Source: Micrococcaceae bacterium Sec5.8
GTDB lineage: Bacteria > Actinomycetota > Actinomycetes > Actinomycetales > Micrococcaceae
Direction of reading: 5' to 3'
Length of the DNA: 64,000 bases
Assembly: GCA_039636775.1 (NCBI GenBank)
Contig: CP143429.1
Coordinates: 2,914,001-2,978,000 of the forward strand
The translations under genes were made by a program, and so were the position numbers. Numbering within the stretch: position 1 is the stretch's first letter; every line of letters begins with the position of its first letter. The notes beneath the pieces were generated by a model. The model was not told the DNA's origin, searched no databases, and saw only the letters and a program-made list of their open reading frames with translations. This document shows, one piece after another, positions 18,349 to 27,143 of the stretch.

Positions 18349-18481
18349 CAAAAAGAAGAACCAGGATGGCTCGGCATGTCGGCGAAGGCCACACGCCCGC
18401 AACCCGGAGGCCAAGATTAGTCCATTCGCGAGCGCAACCCAGTATCATGCTGAAGGCACCGTGAACAGAAGAGGGACGATT

Positions 18482-21340
18482 ATGCCCAGACTGACCCATA
18501 CCCACCAGCGCACCCTGGCGCGCAGCAGCACCCCGGGCCGCGCCATAAGCGCAGTCATCGTCTCCTTGGGGCTGGTGGCGTCGACGTCGTGCACTCCAAC
18601 TCCCGAAGCTGCGCCGGTATCCAACCCTGTCAAGCTCCTGCAGAACGTGCGGGTAGGCCTTTCCGCTGCCGCAGGAGTCGAGACTGTAGAGGGGACCACC
18701 ATCTCTGTCTCCGCAGCGGGCGGTTCCTCCGCAGAGGACGCGAAGTACGACACCGCCCAGGTGGTGGGTGAACTCCCGGTGCGTGTGAGCCTGCAATACC
18801 GGGCGGGGTCAAAGTCCGGCTCAGATCTCGCCGAACTGCAGGGCCACACCGGGCCGGTCGAAATCAATGTGACGCTGGAAAACCTCACGGTCAAGCCGCG
18901 GGTCATTGAGTACGACGCTGCGGGCCAGACACGTTCCGACACGGCCCTCGTCGGCGCCCCGCTGACCATCGCAGCCTCGACGAAGCTCGACGGCGTACGG
19001 GCAGACCACGTCACGGCAGGCTCTGCGGATGGCGCCACGGGCACCAACGGTGTCCTAAGCAGCACCGAGGATGGCGCAGCCGTGGTGCAATGGGCGACCA
19101 TTCTGGCCCCGCCGCGTTCGGGCGCAAGCACCACCCTGCGCCTCGTGGCCGACGTCGAAAACTTCAAGGTCCCCGCGTTCGACGTAGCAATCCAGCCGGG
19201 CCTCAACACGGACCTCAGCGCAGATGGAGTCCTCAACGGCGCCTTTTCGTCCGGCACCGGCTCGGTACTGGAGCTGCAGCGCCGAACCATCACGCTGGTC
19301 TCGGACATCAACACTGTGCTGACCCAGGCCGGATCCACTATTACCGACGTCCGGCGGAACCTGCAGGTGACCTCGCAGACAGTGGGCGCGAAAACGGCGG
19401 GCGAGCTGCGGGACAATTCCCAGGCGCTGGCCGCGACCATGTCAGGGCTCAAGGACCAGCTGAAGACTCTCGGCGCTGATTTGGAGTCCGCAACGACCAC
19501 AACGCAGTCAGCTACCGCGGCGCAGTTGAAGCAGACCGTTTCCGCTGTGGACGCGATGCTGGGAGACACGTCGGCCGTGCCCGCGACGGCCCCCATCAAC
19601 GGCGAGGGCTGCTCCGCCGAAGTCCCCAAGTCCGAGAAGGCCGCCACGGTGTACTCGAGCGTCGTGACCATGGCCTCACAGCTGGACGCCTACGCGAAGG
19701 TCAGCGCGGGCTGCCGGGACATTGTTGCGGGCGCCATCAAGGCCACCATGGGGCCCGAGGACCCCACCGCGGTGGAATGCGCAGAGCAGGGCTCCATGAC
19801 GTGCTCGCTCTACGGATCAGCCATGAGCGTCACTGGAGCGCTGCTGGGGCTGGTGGAGACGGGTGATGAGCTCGTGGCGGACCTGCAGCCGCAGGTCGTC
19901 GAAGGAGCAATCAAAAACCAAGAGGCCTCAACCCTCGAACTGGAGCGGGTCCGCGCCGGCTTTGCCGTAATCCTCGACGGCGCCGATACCCCCGAGGACT
20001 ACGAGACAGCGCTGGCGAAGGTGGACAAGGCGATGAAGTCCGTTCGGGCCTCCGTTGCCGCAACCCGGGATGCAGCCACCGCAGCCCGCGACAGCATCAA
20101 AGGGCTGCGGCAACAACTGATCGACATCGACGAGACTGCGCAAAGCGCCCGGAGCGAGCTGGGTGACGGCTCGCTGCTGAAGGGCTCGATGATGCAACAA
20201 AACCAGCGGCTCGCGGACGAACTCTGCAAGATGGCGGACGCCGGTCTCCCTGCCCCAGGCCGGCTATCGGCCGAGGACGTGGCGCGGCTGCGCGCCTACC
20301 TGACGTCCGCTCCCTGCGGGCCCACCCCTGAGAATGAAAACCCGGCCCGGGCAGTGAAGCTTCCGACCGGGTTTAAGGATCCGTTGGACGTCCGGCTGAA
20401 ATCCCAGTCGGAGGCATGGGACACGGCCCTCGCGGCCACTGACACGGCTGACCAGGACCAGGCGATCGGCAAGGCGTTCACTACCCTGGAGGCGAGTATC
20501 GGCGACATCGACGCGAAACTGGATGCAGTCGACGACGCTGCGAAGGCCCTTGACCGGGCGGCTACAGGCAATGCTGCCGGCACAAAGCGCGGGCTCGAAA
20601 CCCTGGCGGCTGCGCTGGGTAAAGCCATTGAATCCTCCGGCCAGGTGGGCGCAACACTGGCGAAGTTGAAGGTGCAGCAGGACGGGCTCGGCGACAAGAT
20701 CAAGGAGTCCCTCCGCGACGTCTCGGCTGATACTGCGGCCGAGGTCTACAAAACCGTGGGCGAGCAAGTCCGCCAGGTGGCCGAGATCGGTGACGCGGGT
20801 TCAGACTCCGTGATCACCGCTTTCAACCGCTCCATCTCCGGCTTGAAGTCCACCTCCGACGAGGTGGTAGGTGACGCCGGGGGCACAGTGGACAAGCAGC
20901 GGGGCGAATTGTTGGAGCAGAGCGGCGCCCTGGCCGCCTCCCTGGCCAAGACCACGCAGTCCTCGCTCGCCAGCATCGCTTCGAGCACGTCCGGTTCAAC
21001 GCGGGACGTCGAGGGCGCGAACGCGCTCCTGTCCTCCAGCCTCAACAAGGTGATGCTTGACCTGGGCGACCGCTCGGTGAACGGATCCGGTCTGCTCGGC
21101 TCCATGGCTACCAACGCCGCCAAAGCCGATACAGCCGACTACCAGCTGGCGCTGGCCTCCCAGAACGCAGAAGGTTACGCCAACATCAGGTCCCGCGATG
21201 TTGCCGGGTTGCTGCTGCGTCAGGCGCAGTTCAAGGCCTCACTCACCGCGATCGATGAACTGCCGCCGTTCCACCTCGAGGTGCCGGCCGGCGCGACATC
21301 CCAGACCCTGTACACGCTGAAGATCGGCGGCACCGAATGA
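18482..21340 (+). CDS. extracytoplasmic long-helical protein of the T7SS-like operon
   Basis: 952 residues. The N-terminal signal sequence (about 1-36) ends VASTSC, a loose lipobox, so it is probably a lipoprotein or otherwise secreted. A beta-rich region (about 40-270) is followed by some 650 residues of Ala/Asp/Thr-rich predicted helices and coiled coil, with Cys pairs near 380-440 and 580-620. There is no second membrane segment. The helical part resembles the extracellular stalk of YueB/EsaA or phage-infection-protein types in general character, without the flanking membrane helices. ATG at 18482 has AGAGGG upstream. It overlaps the next gene as ATGA. Function is not recognised; a role in the export apparatus is inferred from the operon. 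Confidence 0.75.
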   Translation: MPRLTHTHQRTLARSSTPGRAISAVIVSLGLVASTSCTPTPEAAPVSNPVKLLQNVRVGLSAAAGVETVEGTTISVSAAGGSSAEDAKYDTAQVVGELPVRVSLQYRAGSKSGSDLAELQGHTGPVEINVTLENLTVKPRVIEYDAAGQTRSDTALVGAPLTIAASTKLDGVRADHVTAGSADGATGTNGVLSSTEDGAAVVQWATILAPPRSGASTTLRLVADVENFKVPAFDVAIQPGLNTDLSADGVLNGAFSSGTGSVLELQRRTITLVSDINTVLTQAGSTITDVRRNLQVTSQTVGAKTAGELRDNSQALAATMSGLKDQLKTLGADLESATTTTQSATAAQLKQTVSAVDAMLGDTSAVPATAPINGEGCSAEVPKSEKAATVYSSVVTMASQLDAYAKVSAGCRDIVAGAIKATMGPEDPTAVECAEQGSMTCSLYGSAMSVTGALLGLVETGDELVADLQPQVVEGAIKNQEASTLELERVRAGFAVILDGADTPEDYETALAKVDKAMKSVRASVAATRDAATAARDSIKGLRQQLIDIDETAQSARSELGDGSLLKGSMMQQNQRLADELCKMADAGLPAPGRLSAEDVARLRAYLTSAPCGPTPENENPARAVKLPTGFKDPLDVRLKSQSEAWDTALAATDTADQDQAIGKAFTTLEASIGDIDAKLDAVDDAAKALDRAATGNAAGTKRGLETLAAALGKAIESSGQVGATLAKLKVQQDGLGDKIKESLRDVSADTAAEVYKTVGEQVRQVAEIGDAGSDSVITAFNRSISGLKSTSDEVVGDAGGTVDKQRGELLEQSGALAASLAKTTQSSLASIASSTSGSTRDVEGANALLSSSLNKVMLDLGDRSVNGSGLLGSMATNAAKADTADYQLALASQNAEGYANIRSRDVAGLLLRQAQFKASLTAIDELPPFHLEVPAGATSQTLYTLKIGGTE

Positions 21341-22680
21341 GCTCCCGCAGCCGGCTGATTGCCCTTATCATTGCGGGCGTCGCGGCCGTCGTCGTGGTTG
21401 CGATCGTCCTGACAGTGACGCTGAACCGCCCAAAGGAGGCTTCCCGGCCCGATCCTGTTGCCGCGACGGTTCCCGTAGCGCTGAAGGCCGACGGCTTGCC
21501 GAAGGACTTCTCGATCGGAGTTGTCCTTACTTTGGGCCGGTCCGGCGAGCCGGGTTCGGAACACAACCGCTCGGCACAAGGCGCGATTGTTGCCGCGCAG
21601 CGCTTTGCCCGGGGCGGTTCCACACTCAGCTTGTCAGCCCAGAATGACCGGGGCACGGAGGATGGCGCAAGCGCCGCCGTACGGGCCCTCGCCGAGCAGG
21701 GAGCGTCCGGCGTCATCGTGACAAGCACGGGGCCGCAGGCCCTGGCCGCGGCAAAAACTGCCGAAGAGCTCGGGCTCCCGGCCATCCTGCCCTACGTTGA
21801 ACCGTCGGACCCCGCGCCGACCACCTGGACCACGCGCCCCTCGGGAGCGTCCGTCGAAACTGCCCTACGAACTGCCCTGACCGGCAAGAACAGGGTGCTG
21901 CTCGTAGAAGACGGCGGCCAGATCCCCGCATCAGTTGCCATCTCGCAAACACTGAGCCTTAGCGGCTTCGAAGAAGTGACGGCCCTGGCCCAGGAGGCCG
22001 CCATCAGAACCGGCGACCAGCTGCGCCCGGCGGCCGAAGACGCCCCGGCCGGCGCCGAGTCGACCAGGGTTGCCGAGCCCGCTGACGCCGTGGTCGTCTC
22101 GGCCGCCACGCCGCAGAGGCTGGCCCGGCTGGTCCAGGCCCTGCAGTCCCGCGACGTATCCGTGCCCCTCATTCTTCCGGAGGGCGCCACAACTCCGGCC
22201 TTCGCCTCCTCGCTCGCCGAGCTCGACGGCACCGCGTCCGGCCAACTGGTCAGCGTTGCCCCCGCCGGCGGCGATGCCACTGCGCTGCAAAAAGATGCCC
22301 AGGGGCGGGGTATGTCCGCCTTCCTCTCCGCAGTGCGCCTGGTGTCCGGCGACCCCGCAATTAAGAACCTAAGCGACGACGCCCCCTTCTCCGCCGACGC
22401 CTGGGCTGCGGACGCACGCAGCCACGACGCCGTCGTCGCCCTGGTGCGCGCGGGCGCTGCGGCTGGGAGCGGTGATCCGTCCAAGGTGGGCGCAGCCCTC
22501 CGCACGCTATCGTTCGGCCCCGGTGACGGCCTTGCCGGGCCGGAGCTGGACTTCTCTCGCGCTGCCGCGCTGAGCGCAGAGACCATCCCGGTGTACGCTA
22601 CCGCGCAGGACCTGGGCCTCCGCCCGCCGGACGAGGCAGCTCCCCGCCTCGTCTGGGTACCGGCGCCGGCAAGCCCTTGA
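21337..22680 (+). CDS. membrane-anchored periplasmic-binding-fold protein
   Basis: 447 residues. One N-terminal membrane helix (about 6-28) anchors an extracytoplasmic domain whose layout (FSIGVVLTLGRSGEPG at about 58, SGVIVTSTGP at about 128, LGLPAILPY) matches the Leu/Ile/Val-type substrate-binding fold (Peripla_BP_6). Such proteins normally serve ABC importers, but no permease genes are here. It sits between the coiled-coil protein (ATGA overlap) and the EssC-like ATPase, so it may have been adapted as a sensor or structural part. Ligand unknown. Confidence 0.72.
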   Translation: MSSRSRLIALIIAGVAAVVVVAIVLTVTLNRPKEASRPDPVAATVPVALKADGLPKDFSIGVVLTLGRSGEPGSEHNRSAQGAIVAAQRFARGGSTLSLSAQNDRGTEDGASAAVRALAEQGASGVIVTSTGPQALAAAKTAEELGLPAILPYVEPSDPAPTTWTTRPSGASVETALRTALTGKNRVLLVEDGGQIPASVAISQTLSLSGFEEVTALAQEAAIRTGDQLRPAAEDAPAGAESTRVAEPADAVVVSAATPQRLARLVQALQSRDVSVPLILPEGATTPAFASSLAELDGTASGQLVSVAPAGGDATALQKDAQGRGMSAFLSAVRLVSGDPAIKNLSDDAPFSADAWAADARSHDAVVALVRAGAAAGSGDPSKVGAALRTLSFGPGDGLAGPELDFSRAAALSAETIPVYATAQDLGLRPPDEAAPRLVWVPAPASP

Positions 22681-22744
22681 TCGTCCTGTCCCGTCCTGCC
22701 GCTGTGCGGGCGGGGCGCCATGTCCCCACGGAAGGAACGCCCTG

Positions 22745-25700
22745 ATGCGCGTGCTGATCGACTTGGATGAGCGTCGCTTTGAGTGCGAGGTAGCCCACGC
22801 CGCGCCGTCCACTACGCTCTCAGACTTGGTGGAGGCCGCCGGCGGCCCGCGGCTGGCGCCCGATGAGGCAGTGTTCCTGAACGAAGCCGAGGTGCGGGGC
22901 TCCACCCCAGTTTCTGAGCTGATCGTCCTGGAAGGCAGCCGCATCTCGCGAACGCCGTGGCCAATCCCAGAGCGTGTGCGGGACTGGAGCGTGACGCTCG
23001 CCGGCGGCCAGCGAACCGGCGGTGTCATTGCCGTTCCGCCAGGGCGCGACATGCTCATCGGCCGGTCTCCGCATGCCGACCTGAGCCTTCCCACCGAGAG
23101 CGCGTCGTGGGACCACTGCCGCCTTCGCCGGGAGGAGGACGGGCTGCGGGTCCTGGACGGGGGGTCCACGAATGGCACTCTCGTCAACGGCGAGCCGGTG
23201 AATGAGGACGGCACCCTTGTCACCGAGACCGCCACGATCACCGCCGGCGGCACCGTGCTCCTCCTGCGCCGGGCTCTGGACGAGACTTCCGCCCCGACGC
23301 CGGGAAGCCTGCATAACCTCACGCCGGCGGCGACAGCCCCCTTCAACCGCCCTCCCCGTCCCGGGCAAGCCCCGCTAGGCGACCCTTTGTTGCCACCGAG
23401 CCGCAGCGAAGTGCCTCCGGCCGGCAAGTTCAACGTCATCACGGTACTGGCGCCTCTCGTCATGGCGGCGGCGATGGTGGTGATACTGCGGGATTTGCGC
23501 TTCGCAATGTTCGCCATGCTTAGCCCTGTGATGGCCGTAGGTATGTGGTTCGAACAAAAGCGACGATACGCCCGGGGCCTGAAAGAGGAGGAAGAGCGCT
23601 TCACCAGGGCGCTCGAGGAATTCGAGCAGCAGGTCCGCACGGCCGCTGCGGCGGAGACTGGGCGGCGCCATCGGCTGATCCCCGATCCCGCCACCGTCGT
23701 CCGGCGCGCGTCCCTGCCCACCACGTCCCTGTGGCAGCGCCGCGCAGACTCTGAGGACTTCCTCGCTCTCCATGCGGGCACAGGCGACGTGCCGTGGCAT
23801 CCCGAGATGGATCGCAATGCCGGCACGCGCCTCGATGAGAAGGTGAAAGACTCCCTCGCGGCGGCACGCCTGCAGTCGGCGCCCGTGCTGGTTGACCTGA
23901 CAGACGCCGGGGTGGTGGGCATGGTGGGCCCTCGGGAAGGTGTACTGGCACTCGCGCGCTCCCTCCTGGCCCAGGCTGCGGTGCACGTTGGTCCAGCTGA
24001 TCTGACAATCGGCGTCTTCTGCGACGCCGGGCGCGCCGACGAGTGGGAGTGGGCCTCGTGGCTGCCGCACACCCGCCAAGCCGGCAGCAGCACAGGCGAG
24101 CGGTGGATGTCCGCGCACCGCGAGACGAGTCTGGCCATGCTGCGCACGCTCAAGGACAGTGTCCAGGAGCTGCCCACGCCGGCGATGTTGGTAGTCCTGG
24201 ACTCCGAGGTGCTCACGGAGGGCAGGGATTCCCCGGCGCGCGCGCTTCTCGGCGTGGGCCGCTCCGTGCCAGGGGCCCACATCAACCCGCAGCAGCGTCA
24301 CTCCCGGGTTGCGGGCATTGTCATCGCCACCTCAGAAGAGCAACTGCCGGCCTCCTGCACCACGATCATCCGGGTGGGGGCGGACGCTGCGGCCACTGTG
24401 GACCAGCCGGAGACCCTGACCCGGGTTGAGGACGTCATCCTGGCGGGCCTCGACCAGGAGGAGGCCCTTCGTTGCGCGATGAACCTGGCTCACTTTGATG
24501 ATCCGGAGTTGAGCGTACCTGGTGCCTCGCTGCCCTCGCTGGTCCGGCTCCCCGGGCTGCTCGGCTACGAGCGCCCGGACGCCGCGACGGTCCGCCGCCT
24601 GTGGCAGGCCCCTACGGGAGTTTCCACACCGATAGGCGCCGGGGAAAATGGGCCCCTGACCCTTGACTTGGTCAAGGATGGCCCCCACGGCCTGGTCGGC
24701 GGCACGACCGGATCCGGCAAGTCCGAATTCCTGCGCTCGCTCGTGGCCGGCCTCGCGGCACGCAACGATCCGACGCGCCTGAACTTCATCCTGGTCGACT
24801 TCAAAGGCGGTGCGGCTTTCAAGGCCTGTGAGCGCCTCCCGCACACCATCGGCACAATCTCCAACCTGGACGAACAACTCGCCGACCGGGCCCTCCGCGC
24901 GTTGGAGGCGGAGATGGAGCGGCGCCAGCGTGTGTTTGCCGGGGCCGGCGAGGGCGTGGACAACCTGAACGCTTATCTGGCGACAAACCCGGCCGAGCCC
25001 ATGCCCCGGCTGCTGCTGGTGATTGACGAGTTTGCCATGCTGGCCAAGGACTTCCCGGATGTGCTGAAAGCATTGGTCAGCGTGGGTGCCGTGGGCCGCA
25101 CCCTGGGTGTGCACATGATCCTGGCCACCCAGCGCCCGGCCGGCGTCGTCAGCGACGACATCCTCGCGAACACGAACCTTCGGGTTGCCCTGCGCGTGCA
25201 GAGCCGCGACGACTCCAACAACGTCATCGGCGTGCCCGCCGCCTCGGCGATCGGGCGGGCCCAGATGGGCCGCGCCTTCGTGAAGCTGGGCCAGGACGAC
25301 ATCACCCCAGTACAGACCGCCCTTGTCACCGGACAGGCACAGCTTGAAGGCGGCGCCACGGTAGAGGTGCGTGGGATCCGCCAGTTCGGCGTCCCCGTGC
25401 CGGCGGCGGCGGCGCCACGGTCTACGGACGCGGACGACAACGACTTGGATCTTCTCATCGACGCGGTGATCGAAGCCAACACCGAAGCCGGGTACGCCCG
25501 GCCCCGGCAGGTCTGGCCGGAAGCCCTCGGCGAGCGTGTGGAGCTGGCAGGTTTCCTCCCTCAGCCGGACGGCGGCGGCCCTGCTGCGCCTTCCGGCGCT
25601 CCCGCCGACCCCGAAGCCTGGAACCTGCCGATCGTAGGCGCCGTGCGGGACTCGTCTGTCCTGGTGTCCATCGTGGACGAGCCGGATCTGCAGCGCCAGT

Positions 25701-27064
25701 CGGCGGCGGGATGGGACATGTCCGTGGGAAACCTGATGCTCCTGGGCGTAGCCGGCTCCGGCACGAGCACCACGCTGGCCTCGATCGCGTTGACGCTTGC
25801 CAGAGACGTTGATCCGGCGGAGCTCGATCTGATGATTCTCGATATGGGCTCCCGTGAGCTTGAACCACTCGAATCCCTGCCACACACCGTGGCCTATGTT
25901 GGAACGGGTGCCGGCGCCAAGGAGCAGCAGGCCCGCTTCCTGCGGCACTTGCACACCGAACTGGAGCGCCGCCGCGCCGAACCCGGCCAGCACCGCCGCA
26001 CGGTGGTGCTGCTGGACGGCCTGGCCTCGCTGCGGGATGAGTTCCAGGATTTCGAAGGGCAACAACTGCTGGCCTTGCTGTACAGCGCCTACGCGGACGG
26101 CCCCGCGCTGGGACTTTCGTTCGCTGTCTCCACCACACGCGCCAAGGCGGTGCCCTCGGCCATGAACGAGGTGACGCTGCAGAAGTGGCTCTTCCGGCTG
26201 GCGGACACCTACGACTACTCCTCGCTCGGTGTCCGCGGCAAGGAGATCCCTGCGCCGCTTCCCGGCCGTTGTGTGGACCCCCGCACCTCCCTCCAGATGC
26301 ATGTAGCCACGCCCGGCGTCGGGATGGCCGCCGCGGTGGGCCGTGTCCGGCAGCGCTGGGCGCACGTACCGGCGAAGACTGCGGCCATCAGGCGCCTGCC
26401 CGGCAAAGTCACGCTGCCGGAGTTGGGCGTCGGCGCCAGGCTGGAGGGCGAGCCTTGGCTTATACCGGTGGGGTTGTGTGAGTCGGACCTCTCCCCTGCG
26501 TTCCTGGAGATTTACGAGGGTGAGCACGCACTGATCGCCGGGCCAGCCCGATCGGGCAAGTCCACACTGCTCCTGGCCCTGGCCGCAGCGGTGCGTGGCG
26601 CGGCCACGTCCCGGGGACCGGCGCAGGTGTGGGGCATCTGCGATCGTCGTTCGTCGTTGGCCGCCGCCGACCTGGACCGCGTGGCCGTCGGCGCGGATGA
26701 GGTGCCCGCTTTGCTGGCTGCCTTGCGCCTCGAGCGCGGGACGGTGTTCCTGCTGATTGACGACGCAGAGCGCTTCGAAGACGCCGATCAATCCATCTCG
26801 GGGGTGGTGGCGTCCGGCCGGCCGGGGCTGTGTGTCATCGCTGCCGGACGGGCCGCGGATCTCCGCGGCCTGTACAGTCACTGGACCAAGACGCTCCGCA
26901 AATCCCGCCTGGGCGTGCTTCTGCAGCCGGATGTAGATTACGACGGCGAACTGCTGGGGGCTGTTCTTCCCCGCAAATCGCCCGTGGCGCTGACTGTTGG
27001 GCGAGGCTATATCGGGGTAGGCGGACAAATGGCACTCATCCAGTCAATGAGCCCCGAGGGTTAA
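22745..27064 (+). CDS. EssC/EccC-type FtsK/SpoIIIE ATPase with FHA domain
   Basis: 1,439 residues. Residues 1-70 look like a ubiquitin-like beta-grasp domain. An FHA domain follows (about 80-170; GRSPHADLS and STNGT), then two membrane helices (about 232-268) and three FtsK/SpoIIIE modules. Module 1 has intact Walker A GGTTGSGKSE (about 651) and Walker B LLVIDEFAML. Module 2 has GVAGSGTST (about 1001), where the Walker lysine is replaced by threonine. Module 3 has GPARSGKST (about 1264) and FLLIDDAE. This is the motor of type VII secretion, closer to EssC in domain order. ATG at 22745 follows GGAAGGA. Its neighbours supply the likely substrate (WXG100/RHS) and a kinase. Confidence 0.9.
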   Translation: MRVLIDLDERRFECEVAHAAPSTTLSDLVEAAGGPRLAPDEAVFLNEAEVRGSTPVSELIVLEGSRISRTPWPIPERVRDWSVTLAGGQRTGGVIAVPPGRDMLIGRSPHADLSLPTESASWDHCRLRREEDGLRVLDGGSTNGTLVNGEPVNEDGTLVTETATITAGGTVLLLRRALDETSAPTPGSLHNLTPAATAPFNRPPRPGQAPLGDPLLPPSRSEVPPAGKFNVITVLAPLVMAAAMVVILRDLRFAMFAMLSPVMAVGMWFEQKRRYARGLKEEEERFTRALEEFEQQVRTAAAAETGRRHRLIPDPATVVRRASLPTTSLWQRRADSEDFLALHAGTGDVPWHPEMDRNAGTRLDEKVKDSLAAARLQSAPVLVDLTDAGVVGMVGPREGVLALARSLLAQAAVHVGPADLTIGVFCDAGRADEWEWASWLPHTRQAGSSTGERWMSAHRETSLAMLRTLKDSVQELPTPAMLVVLDSEVLTEGRDSPARALLGVGRSVPGAHINPQQRHSRVAGIVIATSEEQLPASCTTIIRVGADAAATVDQPETLTRVEDVILAGLDQEEALRCAMNLAHFDDPELSVPGASLPSLVRLPGLLGYERPDAATVRRLWQAPTGVSTPIGAGENGPLTLDLVKDGPHGLVGGTTGSGKSEFLRSLVAGLAARNDPTRLNFILVDFKGGAAFKACERLPHTIGTISNLDEQLADRALRALEAEMERRQRVFAGAGEGVDNLNAYLATNPAEPMPRLLLVIDEFAMLAKDFPDVLKALVSVGAVGRTLGVHMILATQRPAGVVSDDILANTNLRVALRVQSRDDSNNVIGVPAASAIGRAQMGRAFVKLGQDDITPVQTALVTGQAQLEGGATVEVRGIRQFGVPVPAAAAPRSTDADDNDLDLLIDAVIEANTEAGYARPRQVWPEALGERVELAGFLPQPDGGGPAAPSGAPADPEAWNLPIVGAVRDSSVLVSIVDEPDLQRQSAAGWDMSVGNLMLLGVAGSGTSTTLASIALTLARDVDPAELDLMILDMGSRELEPLESLPHTVAYVGTGAGAKEQQARFLRHLHTELERRRAEPGQHRRTVVLLDGLASLRDEFQDFEGQQLLALLYSAYADGPALGLSFAVSTTRAKAVPSAMNEVTLQKWLFRLADTYDYSSLGVRGKEIPAPLPGRCVDPRTSLQMHVATPGVGMAAAVGRVRQRWAHVPAKTAAIRRLPGKVTLPELGVGARLEGEPWLIPVGLCESDLSPAFLEIYEGEHALIAGPARSGKSTLLLALAAAVRGAATSRGPAQVWGICDRRSSLAAADLDRVAVGADEVPALLAALRLERGTVFLLIDDAERFEDADQSISGVVASGRPGLCVIAAGRAADLRGLYSHWTKTLRKSRLGVLLQPDVDYDGELLGAVLPRKSPVALTVGRGYIGVGGQMALIQSMSPEG

Positions 27065-27143
27065 CCCCGGCGGGGGGCGCCCACACGGAAGTCGTGGCCG
27101 GGCTGACTTGAAGAATCAGATGGACGAAGCTGGAGGACACGGG

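Noticed and set aside
24332..27028. 898-codon open frame antisense to the EssC-type ATPase
   Set aside because: High GC content leaves long antisense frames open; the peptide is Gly/Arg/His/Gln-rich with no motifs, and the plus strand has clear FtsK modules.
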